From assembly GCA_963576725.1 (NCBI GenBank), contig OY755241.1, positions 76,990,701 through 77,054,700 of the forward strand: 64,000 bases of DNA. The letters run 5' to 3'. The stretch comes from Azorinus chamasolen. Taxonomy: Eukaryota; Mollusca; Bivalvia; Cardiida; Solecurtidae. Shown piece after piece: positions 61,286 through 64,000 of this stretch; positions within the stretch are counted from its first letter, which is position 1; the number at the start of each line of letters is the position of its first letter. A program made the translations under genes and the position numbers. The notes under the pieces are model-generated. The model searched no databases, had not been told where the DNA came from, and worked only from the letters and a program-made list of their open reading frames with translations.

Positions 61286-62220
61286 GATTAACACTTTCCC
61301 TGATGAATATTCATGTGGGAAATAATGAAGTTATAAATATTAATAAGATTATGTTTTATAATGGCGTGTGAATACAGGACATTTTGCCTCAGGCAGAAGC
61401 TGTAAAATCAGATCTATATCACATCATAAGCAAACAGAGCAGACTCTGATCAGACGGCTCCTATAGGAGCCGTCTGATCAGGGTCTACTCTGTTTGCAGA
61501 TGCGTCAAACTGTGCTTACATAATGGAAAGGGTTAAATTAAACGTATTTCCCTATAAATGACTTTGGGTATCTTTGTAAACACAGTAGACCCAGATCAGA
61601 ATGCACCTGTAGAAGCTATTTGATCAGGGTCTGCCCTGTTTGTTTATATAATACTATAGAGCTGACCCTGAAGTTTCTGTCACAGTCAAATACGTCAGTG
61701 CTTTCTGTGTAATTATTAAATAAAATATGCCATGAATATTCATGGAATTAATATTTAAGGGGAAAAGTTAAATCAGATTTACTGGATAACATTGTGATCT
61801 GGTGAAAAGCGTTGAATATATCTAAGTGATAAAACAAAAAGCAGTGTCCTAATGCCTGTAAGCATCTATTGTTATGTCAAAGTTGAGCAGCTACATAAGA
61901 TAAAGGTGGCATAACGACATCAGTGTAGACCCAGACCAGCCGTTATGATGTCTAATCATGGCACGTGTATTTGTAGACATAAGGTACAAGTTGAAGATTA
62001 TGTGGTACATGTATATTTGGTTTGTATAATGGCATTAACCCCTTGTCAGACGCGCCATCTTTAATTCGGTTGCAGACTGGGTCTACACTGTTTGCAAAAT
62101 GCTAGATCCGAAATGATTCATCGTCTCACGGAGTGACCATTTTTTCTGTGGTATGCAATTAGTTTTTATAGCACGTTCATTTTCTTGTTTTGAATGAATT
62201 GAATTACCATGATGATGATA
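61275..62220. repeat. Direct segmental copy SD2c
   Basis: Third copy, with complete F2 at 61288-61536 and a shorter one at 61533-61771, then the same unique DNA as SD2a through ATTACCATGATGATGATAAT. Closer to SD2a than SD2b at its right end. Confidence 0.85.
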
Positions 62221-62475
62221 ATAATAATAATATTTAAACAAATAATAATAATAGTGATAATACAATGTAATAATAATAATAACAATAACAATAATAATAA
62301 TAATGATAATAGTAATAATGATAATAATAATGATTATAATATTTTACTCCATAAACACTCCTTTCTATGCCTTGGAAAACAGAGTAGACTCAGATCAGTC
62401 GAGGTTTTAAAGGTATAATATAGATACGACCTAATAGTTTCTGCCTAGAACAAAAGTTTATAATAATAATAATAA

Positions 62476-62506
<31 letters not shown>

Positions 62507-62857
62507 AAGAAATAATGATGATGATGATGATGATGTTCTACAGGTTCTACTGCTACACTACTACTATTGCTACTAAGACAAGAACAACTACTATTGTTTT
62601 TATAATAATATTATTATTATTAATACTTTATGATAATAATAATAGTACATAATAATAAAGTGATAATGACGTTAATAATAATAATGATAATAATAATGAT
62701 AACAATACTAATAATACTACTACTAATAATTAATAATAATGATAATAATACTAATAATACTACTACTAATAATAATAATTATAATACTAATAAAAATAAT
62801 AATAATAATAATAATAATAATGATAATAATAATAATAATAATAATAATAAAATATAA

Positions 62858-62913
<56 letters not shown>

Positions 62914-62931
62914 ATAATAATAATAATAATC

Positions 62932-62977
<46 letters not shown>

Positions 62978-63000
62978 GTAATGATATAATAATAACTCTT
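62210..63000. repeat. Triplet microsatellite field
   Basis: (AAT)n 62213-62340, (AAG)n about 62485-62510, (ATG)n, then (AAT)n/(ACT)n 62600-62990 with an uninterrupted (CTA)n of about 18 units. An F2 fragment interrupts at 62340-62450 (AAACAGAGTAGACTCAGATC). Confidence 0.9.
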
Positions 63001-64000
63001 TACTCAATAAATACGCCCTTCTATGCCTATGCAAAAAGAGTAGACCCAGATCAGAGACTGATCTGTTTGCTAATGGTATAATATACATAATATCCTATAG
63101 TTTCGGTCCAGGCTAAAATATTTTTGTTGTCATTATTTTCAACACGAAGTTCATGGAAGTTAATATAATAATAATAAATTAATTTCAAAATGCCTTAGAA
63201 GTAAAAATACCCTTGTTAATTGGAAAATATAACAGTGCAGGGCAAACTCCACCTACTTTTACCACATTTGGTATTAAATCCAAGATTGTTTGCCATTGTG
63301 GGCGTAGCTTCAGGTAGGCAGGTCCCAATAAAAATTGGCAAACTCATTATTATTCATTTGTTGTTTATGGGCGGTATTGACTCCGCCTACTTTGTATTGA
63401 CTCCGCCTACTCATAAATATTCATGAGTGGGCAGGGTAATATAAAAAACTGGGCGGAGCAACAAGGGAAAAATGGGCGGAGCAACTACGTATTTTTGGTG
63501 AAAGTGGGCGGAACTATTGGCAAAATTGGCAAAGGTGGGCGGAGCTACAGCAAAAACTAAACAAAGTGGGCGGAACTTCAGCAGAATTGAAGAAAGTAGG
63601 CGGGGCTATTTGACAGAAATAAGATTTGCCCTCCTTCTTATGAATATTCATTTTTTTACTGACAAAAGGGGCGGCGCTGCCTAAATCTGAAAAAATGCTT
63701 CTTTAGCATGAATATTCATGTGCTTGCCGACTGAACTATGTCCTCTATACCAAAACAACTTTGTTAAAGTGGGCGGAGCTATCAAAAGTTATTTGTCAAC
63801 CTTTTTTTTCATTTCTGACACTTTGATATCAATGTTTTTATGGCGTGTTGAGTGTTGCAATATTGTATAAAGAAAAACATGTGTTTAATAAAAAATATTC
63901 ATTTAATAATTTAAAATATTTATTCAATAAAAAATATTTAATCTCTGAAAAAAATATTTGTTCTAAAAAGATAATTATGTTCTTAAAATATATTTATGTG
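62990..64000. repeat. Right arm of large inverted repeat IR2
   Basis: Reverse complement of 54110-55470 in order: F2 core (AAAAAGAGTAGACCCAGATC), CACGAAGTTCATGGAAGTTA, GTTAATTGGAAAATATAAC, GGGCGTAGCTTCAGGTAGGC, the GGGCGGAGC array (63425-63785), CATGAATATTCATGTGCTTG, and the start of the long-TIR MITE (63845). It continues past the window edge. Confidence 0.85.
63845..64000. mobile_element. Long-TIR AT-rich MITE, cut by window end
   Basis: TTGAGTGTTGCAATATTGTA, TAAAGAAAAACATG matches the terminus at 53850. The interior is TATTCATTTAATAATT-like, then TTGTTCTAAAAAGATAATTA, matching 54110-54200 inverted. Confidence 0.75.

Noticed and set aside
62630..63088. Poly-Asn, poly-Thr and poly-Val frames
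   Set aside because: Translation of (AAT)n and (CTA)n.

Overview
This window is eukaryotic and looks like a bivalve mollusc (inference). There is no operon-like gene packing. Coding sequence is in small, widely spaced exons with GT/AG borders. Introns and intergenic DNA are almost entirely repeats of kinds described in bivalves: tandem-core elements with about 160-bp units followed by ACGG-type microsatellites, dense palindromic MITEs, and a CR1/L2/Jockey-like LINE with a 2A motif. No tRNA, rRNA, CRISPR array or organelle sequence was found.

Genes. (1) A minus-strand gene runs from about 45.6 kb down to 11.0 kb. Its exons are A 45438-45641, C 38084-38186, D 33010-33101, E 17448-17610, F 14949-15081, possible G 14328-14505, H 12686-12787 and I 11045-11192. 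D+E encode a Ly-6/uPAR (three-finger) domain ending in a CEYCC...CN signature, and the other exons are also cysteine-rich, so it is probably an extracellular protein. Splice phases agree from C to I only if G is an exon, but G carries an in-frame stop. The A-to-C join does not match in phase, so an exon is missing there. (2) A plus-strand BEN-domain-like gene end lies at 8.9-9.9 kb, perhaps starting at 6.66 kb, with one frameshift. (3) A plus-strand gene start, with ATG at 23614 and a 31-nt second exon at 24352, sits inside the 15.4-kb D-E intron of gene 1. (4) Weaker candidates are a spliced plus-strand RNA (40.0-42.0 kb) and minus-strand exons at 50.7-51.1 kb and 22.0 kb.

Mobile DNA. Four palindromic MITE families dominate. 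F1 is centred on an AACCATTGTGATAAATAGAG palindrome, F2 on a GCAAACAGAGTAGACC palindrome, and F3 on a GAGACAGCTCCTGC palindrome; all three have TTAA ends. F4 has pogo-like ends, TA target duplications and a GAAAGCTCC palindrome. All four share the same central dyad, GCTCC(TATA/TGCA/TAGA)GGAGC. Younger elements have landed inside them: a mariner (18738-20000, third catalytic Asp deleted), an 851-bp hAT-type element with 8-bp TSD (15760-16610), a LINE 3' fragment (49389-50022) and several tandem-core elements. A nearly complete but mutated LINE lies at 24440-27970 and a hAT transposase C-terminus at 58853-59265.

Layout. 0-11 kb: repeats plus the BEN gene. 11-46 kb: the Ly-6 gene with its TE-filled introns. 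46-51.8 kb: MITE-rich, microsatellites and a candidate 5' exon. 51.8-64 kb: a mosaic of direct and inverted segmental duplications, with three 0.8-0.9-kb direct copies, two large inverted-repeat pairs and arrays of GC-box-like CTCCGCCCA motifs.

Coordinates of repeats are by eye and usually good to about 5-20 bp. TSD-bounded elements and exon borders were counted base by base.
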